A DNA stretch of 64,000 nucleotides from Halogeometricum pallidum JCM 14848 (GTDB lineage: Archaea > Halobacteriota > Halobacteria > Halobacteriales > Haloferacaceae): positions 177,191-241,190 of the forward strand of contig NZ_AOIV01000008.1 of NCBI RefSeq assembly GCF_000337095.1, in the 5' to 3' direction. Positions 51,780 to 61,305 of this stretch are shown one piece after another. Below the pieces are notes generated by a model. That model worked only from the letters and a program-made list of their open reading frames with translations. It searched no databases and was not told the origin of the DNA. Position 1 is the first letter of the stretch. Each line of letters begins with the position of its first letter. The position numbers were made by a program, and so were the translations under genes.

Positions 51780-52330
51780 GCGTCCTCCTGCAGTCGTTCG
51801 AGCACGTCGTCGAAGTGCTCGGGTAGGTTCGTGGCGTCGAAATCGCCGCCGTACAGCGGCTCGTCGAGCTGCTCTGCGTACTCGGCGATGTGCTCGCCGC
51901 GGTTACGCGACCAGTCCGCGAGCACCGACTCGTTGTGCGGGATTTCGAGGCCAGCGTCTATCGCTCCTTCCTGAACCGCGAACACCTTGTTACCGGGCGT
52001 CGCCGTGTTCAGGCCGATGTCGAGGACGGCCTCTTCGAGGCCGGCCTCCAGCGCCCGCGTCCCAGCGAGAAAGCCCGTGAGGTACGCGCTGGGGAGATTG
52101 CCCGTGGGGGCTTCCCAGCCGTACTCTGCGAGTTCCTCCGAGGAGGCGGCCGCGTGTGTCTCGTCTCCGCTCGGTCCGGGGGTGACCAGCTGCGCCCTGA
52201 TGTGCTTGTTGCTCACGCGAGCAACGAGGCGTGGTTTGCCCGATTTCAGCAGGCGCAACCTCTGGTGGTAATCCGTCCGGACTTCCCGGCGACGTCGCAT
52301 CGGCACCTTGTAGCGTGGTCCTGTCGCCAT
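51776..52330 (-). CDS. rpl18: 50S ribosomal protein uL18
   Basis: 184 residues from [20 protein letters not shown]; it binds 5S r[23 protein letters not shown] and HIRAQLV are the conserved RNA-binding strand, and [20 protein letters not shown] the later helix. Start and stop overlap neighbours by a few bases (rpl19e, rps5). Confidence 0.96.
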   Translation of the reverse strand: MATGPRYKVPMRRRREVRTDYHQRLRLLKSGKPRLVARVSNKHIRAQLVTPGPSGDETHAAASSEELAEYGWEAPTGNLPSAYLTGFLAGTRALEAGLEEAVLDIGLNTATPGNKVFAVQEGAIDAGLEIPHNESVLADWSRNRGEHIAEYAEQLDEPLYGGDFDATNLPEHFDDVLERLQEDA

Positions 52331-52785
52331 TATTGTAGCTCCACGTCGTAGTTGTTGTTGATGTACGCTTCGAGCCGGTCCACGCTGTCGAACTCGCCGC
52401 CGGACGCCTTGTTGTACAGTTCGCGGTACTGCGTCGGCGTCAGTGGCCCGTCGTCGCGAAGCTCCTTCAAGCGACGACGCTGCGCGCGGATTCGGCTGAT
52501 CCATTCGTCCTTCGAGTTCTTCCGACCGCCGGATTTCCCCTTGCGGGAGCCGGGGCCCTTCCGGTGACCGTAGGAACGCTTCGCGGCGCGCTCTCGGGCG
52601 CGCCCCTTCGAGTTGCTCTTCGCGTCTTGGACGCGAATCGTTCCCTCGTCGACGAGTTCGCGGATGTCCTCTCGGGTGATGGCTTCCGCGATGTCGGCCT
52701 GTTCTTCCGGGTCGAACCAGATGCGGCTCTTTCCGACGTCGAGGACGTCGGAGGCCATACGTCGCTGGGCTTTCAGATCGGTCAT
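52330..52785 (-). CDS. rpl19e: 50S ribosomal protein eL19
   Basis: 151 residues. [20 protein letters not shown], then RIWFDP, and the basic [20 protein letters not shown] are typical of the archaeal/eukaryotic L19e that lines an intersubunit bridge. It overlaps rpl18 by one base and rpl32e by four. Confidence 0.96.
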   Translation of the reverse strand: MTDLKAQRRMASDVLDVGKSRIWFDPEEQADIAEAITREDIRELVDEGTIRVQDAKSNSKGRARERAAKRSYGHRKGPGSRKGKSGGRKNSKDEWISRIRAQRRRLKELRDDGPLTPTQYRELYNKASGGEFDSVDRLEAYINNNYDVELQ

Positions 52786-53489
52786 TCGTCGACCTCCACT
52801 TCAACGTAGGTGGGGTTGAGGACGCGAATCTGGCGGTCCTCCGCTTCTTCCTCGATGCGCTCGCGTTTGCGTGCGCCGACCGAGGAGGCGATGCGGACGG
52901 CCTCGGTGTCGCCGTCGACGCCCTCGAGGTCGTTCACGTTGTGGACGTGAACCTCCTCGAAGCCGGACGGGTGGAGGCCGCGGGCGGCCTTCGGCGAGCG
53001 GTATCCCGACTCGACCTTCGGCCCCTTGCCTTTGACGCCGCGGCGCTGCTTCGAGAGGTTGCCGCGGGGCTTCCGCCACGATTCGGGCGTCCGCTTTTTC
53101 TTGTGGTAGTCCTGCCGTCGGAAGGCGGGCTTGCCCTCGCGGTGCTTCTGCGTGAGCGCCGCCGCCGTGTCCGAGTCGAGGTCGGGCGTCTTGTCCGCGT
53201 GACCGCGGGGTTGGAGTTCCGTCTCCACGTCCGACTCCTCTTCGGACTCCGGTTCCTCGGTCTCCTCTTCGACTTCCGCTTCGGTGTCTTCGGAGACTTC
53301 GAGACCGCCGACGTCGGCTTTGATACGCGCAGCGAGCGCGTTCCCGACGCCGTCGACCTCGGCCAGTTCGGACTGGCTCGCGGCCTTCACGTCCTCGACC
53401 GACTCGTAGCCGGCCTCGCGGAGCGCCTCGGCCTTCGAGGGACCGACGCCGCTGATGTCTTCGAGTTCTTGAATCTCTTCGTCAGCCAT
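52782..53489 (-). CDS. rpl32e: 50S ribosomal protein eL32 with HhH head
   Basis: 235 residues. Residues 1-65 carry a helix-hairpin-helix pair ([40 protein letters not shown]), then an acidic linker of Glu/Ser runs, then the L32e core [20 protein letters not shown] and [20 protein letters not shown]. The added HhH head is a haloarchaeal feature. It sits directly after rpl6 with no gap. Confidence 0.95.
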   Translation of the reverse strand: MADEEIQELEDISGVGPSKAEALREAGYESVEDVKAASQSELAEVDGVGNALAARIKADVGGLEVSEDTEAEVEEETEEPESEEESDVETELQPRGHADKTPDLDSDTAAALTQKHREGKPAFRRQDYHKKKRTPESWRKPRGNLSKQRRGVKGKGPKVESGYRSPKAARGLHPSGFEEVHVHNVNDLEGVDGDTEAVRIASSVGARKRERIEEEAEDRQIRVLNPTYVEVEVDE

Positions 53490-54026
53490 TTAGACCGTCT
53501 CCTTTTCCGGTTTCTGCGTGATGTACACGCCGTCCTGGAAGACGCGCGTGTCCTTGTCGTTCACGCGGGTGAGTTGTTCGATATCGGCGGCGGTCTGCCC
53601 GACGTCCTCTTTGTTGGGACCGGTCAGGACCATCTCTTCGCCGTCAATCTGTACTTGTGTGTCGCCGCGGACTTTCGCGTACCGCGGCGCCTTCTCGCCG
53701 AGGAAGTTCTCGATTTCGACCTCGTCACCCTGCACGTTGACCTGCATCGGGAAGTGGGCGTAGTAGATTTCCATCTTGTACTCCCATCCCTCGGTGACGC
53801 CGTAGAGCATGTTCTCCACGTGGCTCTCGAAGGTGCCCACGGTCGCGTTCGTCTTCGCGTCCGATTCGTCGGACTCGATGACGATGTGACCGTCGTCCAC
53901 CGCCACGCTGATGGCGGGGTACCAGAGCGTCTTCGTGACGCTCCCGTTGGGGCCTTCGATGGTTAGATCGAGGTTCTTGATCTCGGCAGAGACGTCGTCC
54001 GGAATTTCGATTTCTACTCGGTTCAT
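53490..54026 (-). CDS. rpl6: 50S ribosomal protein uL6
   Basis: 178 residues, two similar alpha/beta domains: RVEIEIPDDVSAEIKNLDLT and NFLGEKAPRYAKVRGDTQVQ. It binds 23S rRNA near the factor-binding site. LTVEGPNG-like LTIEGPNGSVTKTLWYP is diagnostic. It begins five bases after the rps8 stop in the operon. Confidence 0.96.
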   Translation of the reverse strand: MNRVEIEIPDDVSAEIKNLDLTIEGPNGSVTKTLWYPAISVAVDDGHIVIESDESDAKTNATVGTFESHVENMLYGVTEGWEYKMEIYYAHFPMQVNVQGDEVEIENFLGEKAPRYAKVRGDTQVQIDGEEMVLTGPNKEDVGQTAADIEQLTRVNDKDTRVFQDGVYITQKPEKETV

Positions 54027-54030
54027 TGTC

Positions 54031-54423
54031 TCAGTACACGTAGGCGATTACTTGGCCACCGATGCCCTGTTCGCGGGCGTCGTAGTGGCTCATGACGCCG
54101 TGGCTCGTCGTGACGATGAGCGTCCCGTAGTCGCGGGCGGGGAGATATCGCTTCTCCCACTTCTCGAACTCGTCGGCACCCGCGGAGTAGCGGGGCTTGA
54201 CGACACCACATTCGTTGATAGCGCCGTTCAGTTCGACCTCGAACGTTCCGGCCTTGCCGTCGTCGACGAACTCGAAGCCGTCGACGTACCCGCGGTCGTA
54301 GAAGACCTCGAGGACGGAGCCGATGACGTTGGAGGCGGGCTGTATCTCGTGCGACAGATGCCCGACGCTCTCGGCGTTGTTCACGCCGGCGAGAGCGTTG
54401 GAGAGGGGGTCGTTTCCTGCCAT
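54031..54423 (-). CDS. rps8: 30S ribosomal protein uS8
   Basis: 130 residues from MAGNDPLSNALAGVNNAESV. The C-terminal TLIVTTSHGVMSHYDAREQG IGG is the conserved 16S rRNA-binding motif. S8 nucleates the central domain of the 30S subunit. It starts two bases after the rps14 stop. Confidence 0.96.
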   Translation of the reverse strand: MAGNDPLSNALAGVNNAESVGHLSHEIQPASNVIGSVLEVFYDRGYVDGFEFVDDGKAGTFEVELNGAINECGVVKPRYSAGADEFEKWEKRYLPARDYGTLIVTTSHGVMSHYDAREQGIGGQVIAYVY

Positions 54424-54425
54424 TG

Positions 54426-54602
54426 TTATCTGTACTTCTTGAATCCCATATCGCGGGCGACCTCGCGGAAGCACTGCCGGCACAGGTTGATGTCGTACTT
54501 GCCGACGAGTCCCTGTTTGCGGCCGCAGCGGCGGCACTCGTTCTCCTGTCCCGTGCGCCGTGTCGCGTGCTCGCCCGTCTGTTCGGTCTCTGATTCGCTC
54601 AT
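54426..54602 (-). CDS. rps14: 30S ribosomal protein uS14, zinc form
   Basis: 58 residues: [20 protein letters not shown], then [20 protein letters not shown] and [18 protein letters not shown]. The two CxxC pairs bind zinc, as in archaeal and type-Z S14. It is placed between rpl5 and rps8, as expected in the spc operon, and overlaps the rpl5 stop by four bases. Confidence 0.95.
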   Translation of the reverse strand: MSESETEQTGEHATRRTGQENECRRCGRKQGLVGKYDINLCRQCFREVARDMGFKKYR

Positions 54603-55144
54603 TCTTCTGTAGCCTCCACGTCCACGTCGAAGTTGGATTCGAGGAACGGGATGGCGTCCTCGGCGCTCATTCGGTGCGCCGAGGGGATGCTGCGCGACGC
54701 TTTGTCGCGCTTCTTGACGCGGTAACCGGGGCGGACGAGGTTGACCGTCACGTCCAGCCCGTAGATACCGATCTGCGGGTCGTACTCCTGAGAGGGGAAC
54801 TCGGTGTGCTCTTCGACGCCGAAGCTGAAGTTACCCGTCTCGTCGAACTGCCGTTCCGAGATGTTCGCGAGGGGCAGCGCCGTCTCGAGGAACTCCTCGG
54901 CGTTCCCGCCGCGGAGCGTGACCTTCGCGCCGATGGGGTCACCCTTTCGCGCGCCGAACTGCGTCGCCGCGCGCGTCGCGATGGTCTGGACCGACTGCTG
55001 GCCCGTGATCTCTTCGAGGATGTCCTCGGCGTTCGCGAGTTCGCGACCGCCTTCGCCGACGCCCATGTGGACGACGACCTTCTCGATCTTCGGCTCGCGC
55101 ATCTCGTGGAACTCGCTCTCGCTTTCGCTCTCACTTTCACTCAT
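54599..55144 (-). CDS. rpl5: 50S ribosomal protein uL5
   Basis: 181 residues. [20 protein letters not shown] carries an acidic Ser-Glu repeat coded by a simple DNA repeat; a start at the internal MREPKI would remove it. The core [20 protein letters not shown] and [20 protein letters not shown] is typical. It binds 5S rRNA and contacts the P-site tRNA. Overlaps eS4 by four bases. Confidence 0.95.
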   Translation of the reverse strand: MSESESESESEFHEMREPKIEKVVVHMGVGEGGRELANAEDILEEITGQQSVQTIATRAATQFGARKGDPIGAKVTLRGGNAEEFLETALPLANISERQFDETGNFSFGVEEHTEFPSQEYDPQIGIYGLDVTVNLVRPGYRVKKRDKASRSIPSAHRMSAEDAIPFLESNFDVDVEATEE

Positions 55145-55899
55145 TCGTCGTCACCTCCGTCGGAGTCGGTCTCGGCCTCGGGCGCCGCGGATTCGCCGTC
55201 GCCGGTGAAGTTCTCGTCGATGACGACGACGTACTGTTCGACCGTCTCGAACGTGTACTCGTCCGTCTCGACGGTGACGGAGTTGTTCCCGCTGCCGGGC
55301 GTGACGGTGATCTCGGTGACCTCGCCGATCTCGCCGGCGTGCGTGCCGTCGACGGCGGTGACCAGCGCGCCCTCCTCGTACGGGAAGTGCGCGACGATCT
55401 CCTTCGTCTCGTTGTCGACGACCAGCGAGTCCTTCGAGTGGTACTGGTCCGGGTCGTCCTCGTCCTCGACGCGGACGTTCGAGCCGTCGTGCAGCGTAAG
55501 CTGCGTGGCGCCGCCCTTGACGCTCTGCTTGCCGGCGACCTTCCCGAGGCGGCTGTCGGCCGACTCGGCGTCGATCGGCGTGAGCGCGAGGCGTCCGCCC
55601 TCGTCGGGGAAGACGCGGAAGTACTCTTCTCGCTCCGTGAACGCGAGGATGTCGAACATCCCGATGGGACGGGACTCGTCGGAGACGGCGTCTCCGTTGA
55701 CGAGCACGGTGTCCTGGTTGAGCGCGTAGCGCGCCTCCTTCTTCGAGTCAGCGTAGCCGAGCACGTCCCGCAGCAGGATGAGCAGGGGAACCCCCGCCTG
55801 CCCGTGCGGACCGGCGCCGGCCTTGACCGTGAACGTCTCCTCTTTGCGTTCTATCGGCCACGAGTTCGGTGCCGAGAGTCGCTTCTGGTGCTTCGTCAT
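55141..55899 (-). CDS. rps4e: 30S ribosomal protein eS4
   Basis: 252 residues. [20 protein letters not shown] is the hallmark start; an S4-like RNA-binding domain ([20 protein letters not shown]) and a KOW motif ([20 protein letters not shown]) follow. The last 20 residues are acidic. It overlaps rpl24 and rpl5 by four bases each. Confidence 0.96.
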   Translation of the reverse strand: MTKHQKRLSAPNSWPIERKEETFTVKAGAGPHGQAGVPLLILLRDVLGYADSKKEARYALNQDTVLVNGDAVSDESRPIGMFDILAFTEREEYFRVFPDEGGRLALTPIDAESADSRLGKVAGKQSVKGGATQLTLHDGSNVRVEDEDDPDQYHSKDSLVVDNETKEIVAHFPYEEGALVTAVDGTHAGEIGEVTEITVTPGSGNNSVTVETDEYTFETVEQYVVVIDENFTGDGESAAPEAETDSDGGDDE

Positions 55900-56261
55900 T
55901 CGTTATCCTCCGAGTCCGCTTGGAGACGCTCCTCGCGACGCTCGTCTTCGAGGTCGAGTTCGACGACGCGGACGTTGCTGGCGTCGAGGGGACGAGGCAG
56001 TTCCTCGCCGTCGGCCTTCGCGACCGTGACGTCCTCGACGTAGATGACCGCGTCCGTGAGGTCGACGCGGGCGACTTCGGCTTCGGTGCCCGCGTAGTCG
56101 CCGCGGAGCACTTCGACCGTGTCGCCGGCGTTGACGCGCACGTTACGGCGGCCGTGCTCGTCGCGCAGGTCGCCCGACAGCGTCGCGCGAACCTGCTTCT
56201 GTCGCTCGTGAAGCGGCGCGTTCTGCGTCTCGTTTCGCTGTTTGCGTGGTTGTTTGGTCAT
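55896..56261 (-). CDS. rpl24: 50S ribosomal protein uL24
   Basis: 121 residues. The KOW motif is [40 protein letters not shown], then [15 protein letters not shown], fits the archaeal L24/L26e form. It starts 23S rRNA assembly and lies near the exit tunnel. Eight bases separate it from rpl14. Confidence 0.96.
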   Translation of the reverse strand: MTKQPRKQRNETQNAPLHERQKQVRATLSGDLRDEHGRRNVRVNAGDTVEVLRGDYAGTEAEVARVDLTDAVIYVEDVTVAKADGEELPRPLDASNVRVVELDLEDERREERLQADSEDNE

Positions 56262-56269
56262 GGTCTGTG

Positions 56270-56668
56270 CTATACGATCATCGTCGCCGTGGAGGCGATG
56301 CTCCCGAAGCGCTCCGCGACCTCACGCGCGATGGGACCCTTGATCTCGGTCCCGCGAGGCTCTTCCATCTCGTCGATGATGACGGCGGCGTTGTCCTCGA
56401 ACTTCACGCGCGTCCCGTTCGGTCGGCGGATCGATTTCCGCTGTCGAACGATGACGGCCTGGAGCACCTGGCGGCGCATCTCCGGCGTCCCTTTGGTCAC
56501 CGAGACGGTGATCTGGTCGCCGATGCCCGCCTTCGGGTGTCGGTTCTTGGTTCCTGAGTAGCCCTTCACGCTGATGACTTTCAGCTGACGCGCGCCGGTG
56601 TTGTCGGCGCACTTGATGAGCGAGCCTCGTGCGAGGCCCTTCGTGACGTCGGCCTTCAGCGCCTCCAT
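56270..56668 (-). CDS. rpl14: 50S ribosomal protein uL14
   Basis: 132 residues from ATG 56668 (a GTG one codon earlier is open but lies on the rps17 stop). [20 protein letters not shown] and the C-terminal [20 protein letters not shown] are diagnostic. It contacts the 30S subunit at an intersubunit bridge. Its start overlaps rps17 as TGATG. Confidence 0.96.
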   Translation of the reverse strand: MEALKADVTKGLARGSLIKCADNTGARQLKVISVKGYSGTKNRHPKAGIGDQITVSVTKGTPEMRRQVLQAVIVRQRKSIRRPNGTRVKFEDNAAVIIDEMEEPRGTEIKGPIAREVAERFGSIASTATMIV

Positions 56669-56994
56669 CACTCCTCACCTCCGAGCGTCTCGACGACGAC
56701 GTGCGCCTTCGTCTTCGACAGCGGTCGGGTCTCTGCGATACGTACCGTGTCGCCCTCGGCGAGGTCCATGCACGGGGGTGCGTGGGCCGGGATGCGACTA
56801 CGCCGCTTCATGTAGCGGTCGTACTTGGGAACGCGAACGTCGTATTCGCGTTCCACAACGACGGTTTTGTCCATGTCTGTGGAGGCGACCGTTCCTTCGA
56901 GCGTCTGTCCGCGGACGGCAAGGGAGCCGTGGAACGGACAGTTCTCGTCGGAGCAGGCCTCCTCCGGTTCTTCTACGTTCAGTCCTATCGCCAT
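56668..56994 (-). CDS. rps17: 30S ribosomal protein uS17
   Basis: 108 residues. [20 protein letters not shown] and [27 protein letters not shown] are the OB-fold marks; residues 9-25 ([13 protein letters not shown]) are the Cys-bearing archaeal extension. It binds 16S helix 11. It overlaps the RNase P subunit gene by ten bases. Confidence 0.96.
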   Translation of the reverse strand: MAIGLNVEEPEEACSDENCPFHGSLAVRGQTLEGTVASTDMDKTVVVEREYDVRVPKYDRYMKRRSRIPAHAPPCMDLAEGDTVRIAETRPLSKTKAHVVVETLGGEE

Positions 56995-57428
56995 GTTGTG
57001 TCACCTGCCTTCTCTGTTCGCAAGGCGGGTCGTGAGAGCAGACGTGCGCCATCCACCGTAACGTAGGCCGCGCCCTGGCAACGACCAGACTGACCGGCTT
57101 CGAATTCGCCGGCAGTTTCCGACCGAAGTTTGGACGCGGTCCCCGACGCCTTCTCGGCGTCGGCGGCTTCATCTGTGCGCGTATGTGTGGTTGCGGGAAC
57201 GTCGTCCCGCGGCGGAATCTCGAACTGCAGGGTCGTCCCCTGCTTCGGCACCTGCAGCACCCGAGTCTCCCCGTCGGACGCCGCTTGGACGTCGACGTGG
57301 AGCATCTGCATCGTCTCGACGACGACACGGCCGGCTATCCCGACGAGGTCGGGGTTGGCGGCGTCGACGACCTCCAGACGGAGGCCGTTGAGTTCGTGTC
57401 GCGTGAGCGTCTCGGGTGTCAGTGCCAT
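56985..57428 (-). CDS. rnp1: RNase P protein component 1 (Rpp29/Pop4)
   Basis: 147 residues. [33 protein letters not shown] is the Sm-like barrel of archaeal Rpp29, interrupted by an acidic/Thr-rich insert (about 75-115) before the final strand [20 protein letters not shown]. It helps RNase P mature tRNA 5' ends with Rpp21. Its place between L29 and S17 is the standard archaeal arrangement. The insert is longer than in thermophiles. Confidence 0.92.
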   Translation of the reverse strand: MALTPETLTRHELNGLRLEVVDAANPDLVGIAGRVVVETMQMLHVDVQAASDGETRVLQVPKQGTTLQFEIPPRDDVPATTHTRTDEAADAEKASGTASKLRSETAGEFEAGQSGRCQGAAYVTVDGARLLSRPALRTEKAGDTTWR

Positions 57429-57439
57429 CGTGGTTCGGA

Positions 57440-57649
57440 TTACTCGTCTAAGTCGCCTTCTTCGCCCTGAATCGTCTTGATTCGGGCGATGGTTCGCTTC
57501 AGTTCGCCGACGCGACCGGGGTTCTCCGGCGCGCCGCCCGCGGCCTGCACGGCCTTGGCGTTGAGCAGTTCCGTCTCGAGTTCTTCGAGTTCTGCGTCAC
57601 GCTCGGCGGGCGTCATGTCGCGAATCTCTTCGGGGTAGAGGATTGCCAT
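57440..57649 (-). CDS. rpmC: 50S ribosomal protein uL29
   Basis: 69 residues, two helices: [20 protein letters not shown] and [20 protein letters not shown]. It lies at the polypeptide exit tunnel and contacts SRP and Sec. It starts three bases after the rps3 stop; archaeal L29 are slightly longer than bacterial. Confidence 0.95.
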   Translation of the reverse strand: MAILYPEEIRDMTPAERDAELEELETELLNAKAVQAAGGAPENPGRVGELKRTIARIKTIQGEEGDLDE

Positions 57650-57652
57650 GTA

Positions 57653-58684
57653 TTACTCCTCCGTTTCTTCGTCGGCGGCGTCCGCCTCGGACTCCTCGTC
57701 GGCGTCGTCGGCGTTCGCTTCGTCCTCGTCGGCCTCCTCCATCTCGGAGACGAGGTCTTCGGCTTCCGCTTCGACCTCCTCGTCGAGTTCGGCCTCCGTG
57801 GCGTCGGCCTCGTCGTCGTCCGGCGAGACGTCCTCGTCTTCGACGTCGCCGGTGCCGACGGGCTCTTCCTGCGGGTCGGGCTCCGCGCTCTCGGAGCGCG
57901 AGGCCACGTCGCCGGACTCCTCGACGACCTCTTCGACGATCTCCTCGTCGATGACCTCCGTCGGGTCCTCGTCGGGCACGTCGACGTCCTCGTCGTCTTC
58001 GGTGACGTCCGGGATCTCCTCGGGTTCGTCCTCGAGGAGTTCCTCGACGCCCTCGGACTCGACGGTCTGCTCGACCGCTTCGGGGTCGGCGTCGTCTTCG
58101 ATCTCGAAGTCGTCGGGAAGCTTGGCTCCCGGCGGAATGATCTTGACGTTCACGCCGATGGTGCCGAGTTTCATCACGGCGACGCCCTGCCCCTCGTCGA
58201 CGATGGACTGGGCGGGTTCGCCGTTGTGCTTGATGTAGCCGCGGTTGAACTTCTCCACGCGCGATCGAGCGCCCGTGACCTTCCCCGCGAGGATGATTTC
58301 GGCGCCGAGGGCGCCCGCATCCATGATGCGGTCGATGGTCGTGTGGCCCGCTTTGCGGAAGTACCAACCGCGCTCGAGTGCGTTCGCCAGACGGTCCGCG
58401 ACGATTCGCGCGTTGAGGTCGGGTTCGTCGACCTCCTGCACGTCGATCTGCGGGTCGTCGAGGTCGAAGCGGTTCTCGAGTTCCTTGGTCACCTTGCGGA
58501 TGTTCTTCCCGCCCTTACCGATGACCATTCCGGGCTTTTCGGCCTTCAGGACGATCTGCGTGCCCATCGGCGTTTTGGCGACGTCCATGCCGCCGTAGCC
58601 CGCGCGACCGAGTTCGTCCGCGAAGAACTCGTCGATCTGCGAGCGCTGAAGCCCGTTCTCGATGAACTGGTGTTCGTCAGCCAT
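57653..58684 (-). CDS. rps3: 30S ribosomal protein uS3 with acidic tail
   Basis: 343 residues, against about 210-230 in most S3. The first 200 hold the KH domain (LKAEKPGMVIGKGGKNIRKV) and the C-terminal S3 domain (AGKVTGARSRVEKFNRGYIK). From about residue 210 on, a tail of some 130 residues is almost all Asp, Glu, Ser and Val, a halophile extension probably projecting into solvent. S3 forms the mRNA entry helicase. Rpl22 overlaps by one base. Confidence 0.95.
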   Translation of the reverse strand: MADEHQFIENGLQRSQIDEFFADELGRAGYGGMDVAKTPMGTQIVLKAEKPGMVIGKGGKNIRKVTKELENRFDLDDPQIDVQEVDEPDLNARIVADRLANALERGWYFRKAGHTTIDRIMDAGALGAEIILAGKVTGARSRVEKFNRGYIKHNGEPAQSIVDEGQGVAVMKLGTIGVNVKIIPPGAKLPDDFEIEDDADPEAVEQTVESEGVEELLEDEPEEIPDVTEDDEDVDVPDEDPTEVIDEEIVEEVVEESGDVASRSESAEPDPQEEPVGTGDVEDEDVSPDDDEADATEAELDEEVEAEAEDLVSEMEEADEDEANADDADEESEADAADEETEE

Positions 58685-59145
58685 TACTCCTCGACCTCCT
58701 CGATGATGAGTTCGACGTCACAGAGTGTGGTGTTGAATGGGTCTGCACTCCCGAACGCGCGGGGTTTACGACCGGGTCGTTCTCCGACCTTGTGCGCGGC
58801 GACGTGCATGATCTCCATCGAACGACCGTCGAAGCCGTCCTCGTCGGCGTTGGCCGCGACGTTCTGCAGGAGTTCGAGGAACGCTTTCGACGCCTTCTCG
58901 GGGTAGCGACCCGCGTCCCAGCCGTCGATGTCGGAGCGGTGTCCGACGCCGGTGTTGTGCTGGCGGAACGGGACCGAACGCTCTCCCTCGATGACGGCGT
59001 CGAGGTAGGATTCGGCGTCCTCGACGGTCATGCCCTTTATCTCGCGCGAGATGGCCTTGCTGTGCTTCAGGCTGATGGGCCGGTCACGGAGCATCCCCTT
59101 TGCGGTGATGTCCGGGTCGGCCTCGACGCTGTAGTTGATTCCCAT
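58684..59145 (-). CDS. rpl22: 50S ribosomal protein uL22
   Basis: 153 residues. MGINYSVEADPDITAKGMLR opens; ISLKHSKAISREIKGMTVED and MEIMHVAAHKVGERPGRKPR is the tunnel-lining hairpin part. The tail DVELIIEEVEE is acidic. Three bases after the rps19 stop. Confidence 0.96.
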   Translation of the reverse strand: MGINYSVEADPDITAKGMLRDRPISLKHSKAISREIKGMTVEDAESYLDAVIEGERSVPFRQHNTGVGHRSDIDGWDAGRYPEKASKAFLELLQNVAANADEDGFDGRSMEIMHVAAHKVGERPGRKPRAFGSADPFNTTLCDVELIIEEVEE

Positions 59146-59148
59146 AGG

Positions 59149-59574
59149 TTACTTGAGCGGGACGAACTTTGAGGACCGGGTCGCACCGATGCCGGCCTGA
59201 CCGTGTTCGACCGAGTTTCGGGTCAACTGGAACTCGCCGAGGTAGTGTCCGATCATCTCGGGTTGCACGCGAACGCGCTCGAACGACTGCCCGTTGTAGA
59301 CGGCGAACGTCTTCTCGACGAACACCGGCAGGATGGGCATATCGCGGAGGTGCGTCCGGATGGGCGAGTTGGCCGTCTCCTCGGGGTCCGCCTCGCGGAC
59401 CTCGTCGAGGAGCTTCTCCTTCTGGAGCGTCAGCCCTCTGTTGATGCTTCGCCGCACTCGTGCGGGGAGCAGTTCGACGACCTCGTCGAGCTCCATCTCC
59501 TGGAGCTCTTCGAGCGTGTGACCGCGGTAGGTGAACTCCTCACCTTCACGGCCGGTTCGGTATTCCGAGCTCAT
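59149..59574 (-). CDS. rps19: 30S ribosomal protein uS19
   Basis: 141 residues. The archaeal N-terminal extension ([30 protein letters not shown]) precedes the S19 core [29 protein letters not shown] and [20 protein letters not shown]. It binds 16S RNA in the head, near S13. Two bases from rpl2. Confidence 0.96.
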   Translation of the reverse strand: MSSEYRTGREGEEFTYRGHTLEELQEMELDEVVELLPARVRRSINRGLTLQKEKLLDEVREADPEETANSPIRTHLRDMPILPVFVEKTFAVYNGQSFERVRVQPEMIGHYLGEFQLTRNSVEHGQAGIGATRSSKFVPLK

Positions 59575-59576
59575 GT

Positions 59577-60302
59577 TCAGTTACCTCCCTTACCGCCGCG
59601 GCCGGTGCGCTTGGAGGCGATGTCGCCGACCTTGCGCCCCGGTGGCGCGTTACGCGAGACGGACTTCGGGCGACCGGGGTGCTGGCGGCCGCCGCCGCCG
59701 AACGGGTGGTCCACCGCGTTCATGGCGACGCCGCGCACGCGCGGCCACTTGATGCCTCGCGCCTTCATCTTGTGGTGTTTGTTCCCCGCCTTCACGAACG
59801 GCTTCTCCGTCCGACCGCCGCCGGCGACCACGCCGATGGTGGCGCGGCACTGCGGGTTGAGGCGCTTGACCTCGCCGGACGGGAGCTTCACGACGGCGAC
59901 GTGCCGGTCGTGGGTCAGCAGTTGGGCGCTCGTGCCCGACGCGCGGGCGAACTTGCCGCCGTCGCCGACCTGTCGCTCGACGTTGCACACCGGAACCCCT
60001 TCCGGGATTTCGGCGAGCGGGAGCGTGTTACCGGGTTTGATCTCTGCGGAGACGCCGACCTGAATCGTATCGCCCACCGCGACGCCCTCGGGTGCGAGGA
60101 CGAGGCGCTGGTCGTCGTCTTCGAACTCGATGGCCGCGACGGGCGCGCTGCGGGCCGGGTCGTGTTCGATGTCGACGATGGTGCCGGAGATCGTCTCCTC
60201 CTGTGCGTTCTTGTGCGAGAGTTCGGCCTTGTAGCGGTGCGACGGCGCCCGGAAGGTGGGCGTGCCGCGCCCGCGACGCTGGCCTTGTATTCGTCGTCCC
60301 AT
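59577..60302 (-). CDS. rpl2: 50S ribosomal protein uL2
   Basis: 241 residues from [40 protein letters not shown] with its conserved His lies at the peptidyl transferase centre surroundings. The frame runs on upstream into rpl23 as a shadow. Two bases after the rpl23 stop. Confidence 0.97.
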   Translation of the reverse strand: MGRRIQGQRRGRGTPTFRAPSHRYKAELSHKNAQEETISGTIVDIEHDPARSAPVAAIEFEDDDQRLVLAPEGVAVGDTIQVGVSAEIKPGNTLPLAEIPEGVPVCNVERQVGDGGKFARASGTSAQLLTHDRHVAVVKLPSGEVKRLNPQCRATIGVVAGGGRTEKPFVKAGNKHHKMKARGIKWPRVRGVAMNAVDHPFGGGGRQHPGRPKSVSRNAPPGRKVGDIASKRTGRGGKGGN

Positions 60303-60304
60303 TG

Positions 60305-60559
60305 TTAGAACACCCCAATTCGCGACGCGACTTCCTGCGCGTCGTCGTCCTCGGAGAGTCGGACGGTAGCTTTCTTCGTGCCCTTCGGCGTTATCTGGGT
60401 GTTCACGTTCTCGATGGACACCTCGTAACGCGACTGGAGCTCTTCGACTATCTCGGGCTTCGTGGCGCTGAGGTCGACGACGAACTGGAGCTTGTTGTCG
60501 AAGTCCATCTCGTTCATCGCCTTCTCGGTCACGAGCGGGTGGCGGACGACGGAGCTCAT
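60305..60559 (-). CDS. rpl23: 50S ribosomal protein uL23
   Basis: 84 residues: MSSVVRHPLVTEKAMNEMDF opens, DLSATKPEIVEELQSRYEVS and VNTQITPKGTKKATVRLSED follow. It docks nascent-chain factors and SRP at the exit tunnel. Its start overlaps the rpl4 stop by four bases. Confidence 0.96.
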   Translation of the reverse strand: MSSVVRHPLVTEKAMNEMDFDNKLQFVVDLSATKPEIVEELQSRYEVSIENVNTQITPKGTKKATVRLSEDDDAQEVASRIGVF

Positions 60560-61302
60560 CGGTCGGCCACCTCCTCGATAGCGCTCTCGGTGAACAGCGT
60601 GAGTCGACCGGCGTGCGTGCCGGGCGCGAGTTCCTCGGCACCGACGTTCGCCGCGGTGGCGACGTCGACGCCCGCGAGGTTGCGAGCGGCCTTGGACGGC
60701 TCGGAGGCCGTCACGAAGAGGATGGACTTGGGTCGCGTGTACTTGCGACCGCGGGCCTTCCCCTGACCGGATCGGACTCGCCGGTTGTCCTCGGAGTGCT
60801 CGACGTCGGCGTGGACGCCGAGCGCTTCGAGCAGCGAGACGACCTCTTTGGTCTTCACGAGGTCCTCGAAGTCGTCGGAGACGACGAGCGGCAGTTCGAG
60901 GTCCTCATCGAAGCGGTGGCCGCGTTCGGCGACCAGTTCGGGGTCCGCCGTGGCGGCGATCGCCGAGCGGACGGCGAGCTTTCGCTCCTTGTCGTTGATG
61001 TTCTTACCCTGTTCTTTCGACGCCTTCGGCGGGTGCGCCTTGCGACCGCTGACGGCGTGGGGAACGCGGCGAGCGCGGCCGTTCTCACGGGGGTCGTGAG
61101 ACATACCGCGACCGCTACCCAGCGATTCGGCCGGGGTGCGCATCCCCGCGTAGGGGTCTGCTCCGTACGCCTGCTTTCTGTTTGCCTGCGCGGCGAGGAC
61201 GGCGCGCTTGATGAGGTCCGGCCGGTAGGCCGTCTCGAAGACCTCGGGAAGGTCGAGCGTGCCGGCGTCGTCGCCGTTCAGGTCTCGGATTGTTGCCTGC
61301 AT
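60556..61302 (-). CDS. rpl4: 50S ribosomal protein uL4
   Basis: 248 residues, archaeal L4/L1e form. GDDAGTLDLPEVFETAYRPD, the basic loop RVPHAVSGRKAHPPKASKEQ that lines the exit tunnel, and AGRKYTRPKS-like ARGRKYTRPKSILFVTASEP are typical. Three bases after the rpl3 stop. Confidence 0.96.
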   Translation of the reverse strand: MQATIRDLNGDDAGTLDLPEVFETAYRPDLIKRAVLAAQANRKQAYGADPYAGMRTPAESLGSGRGMSHDPRENGRARRVPHAVSGRKAHPPKASKEQGKNINDKERKLAVRSAIAATADPELVAERGHRFDEDLELPLVVSDDFEDLVKTKEVVSLLEALGVHADVEHSEDNRRVRSGQGKARGRKYTRPKSILFVTASEPSKAARNLAGVDVATAANVGAEELAPGTHAGRLTLFTESAIEEVADR

Positions 61303-61305
61303 GAG

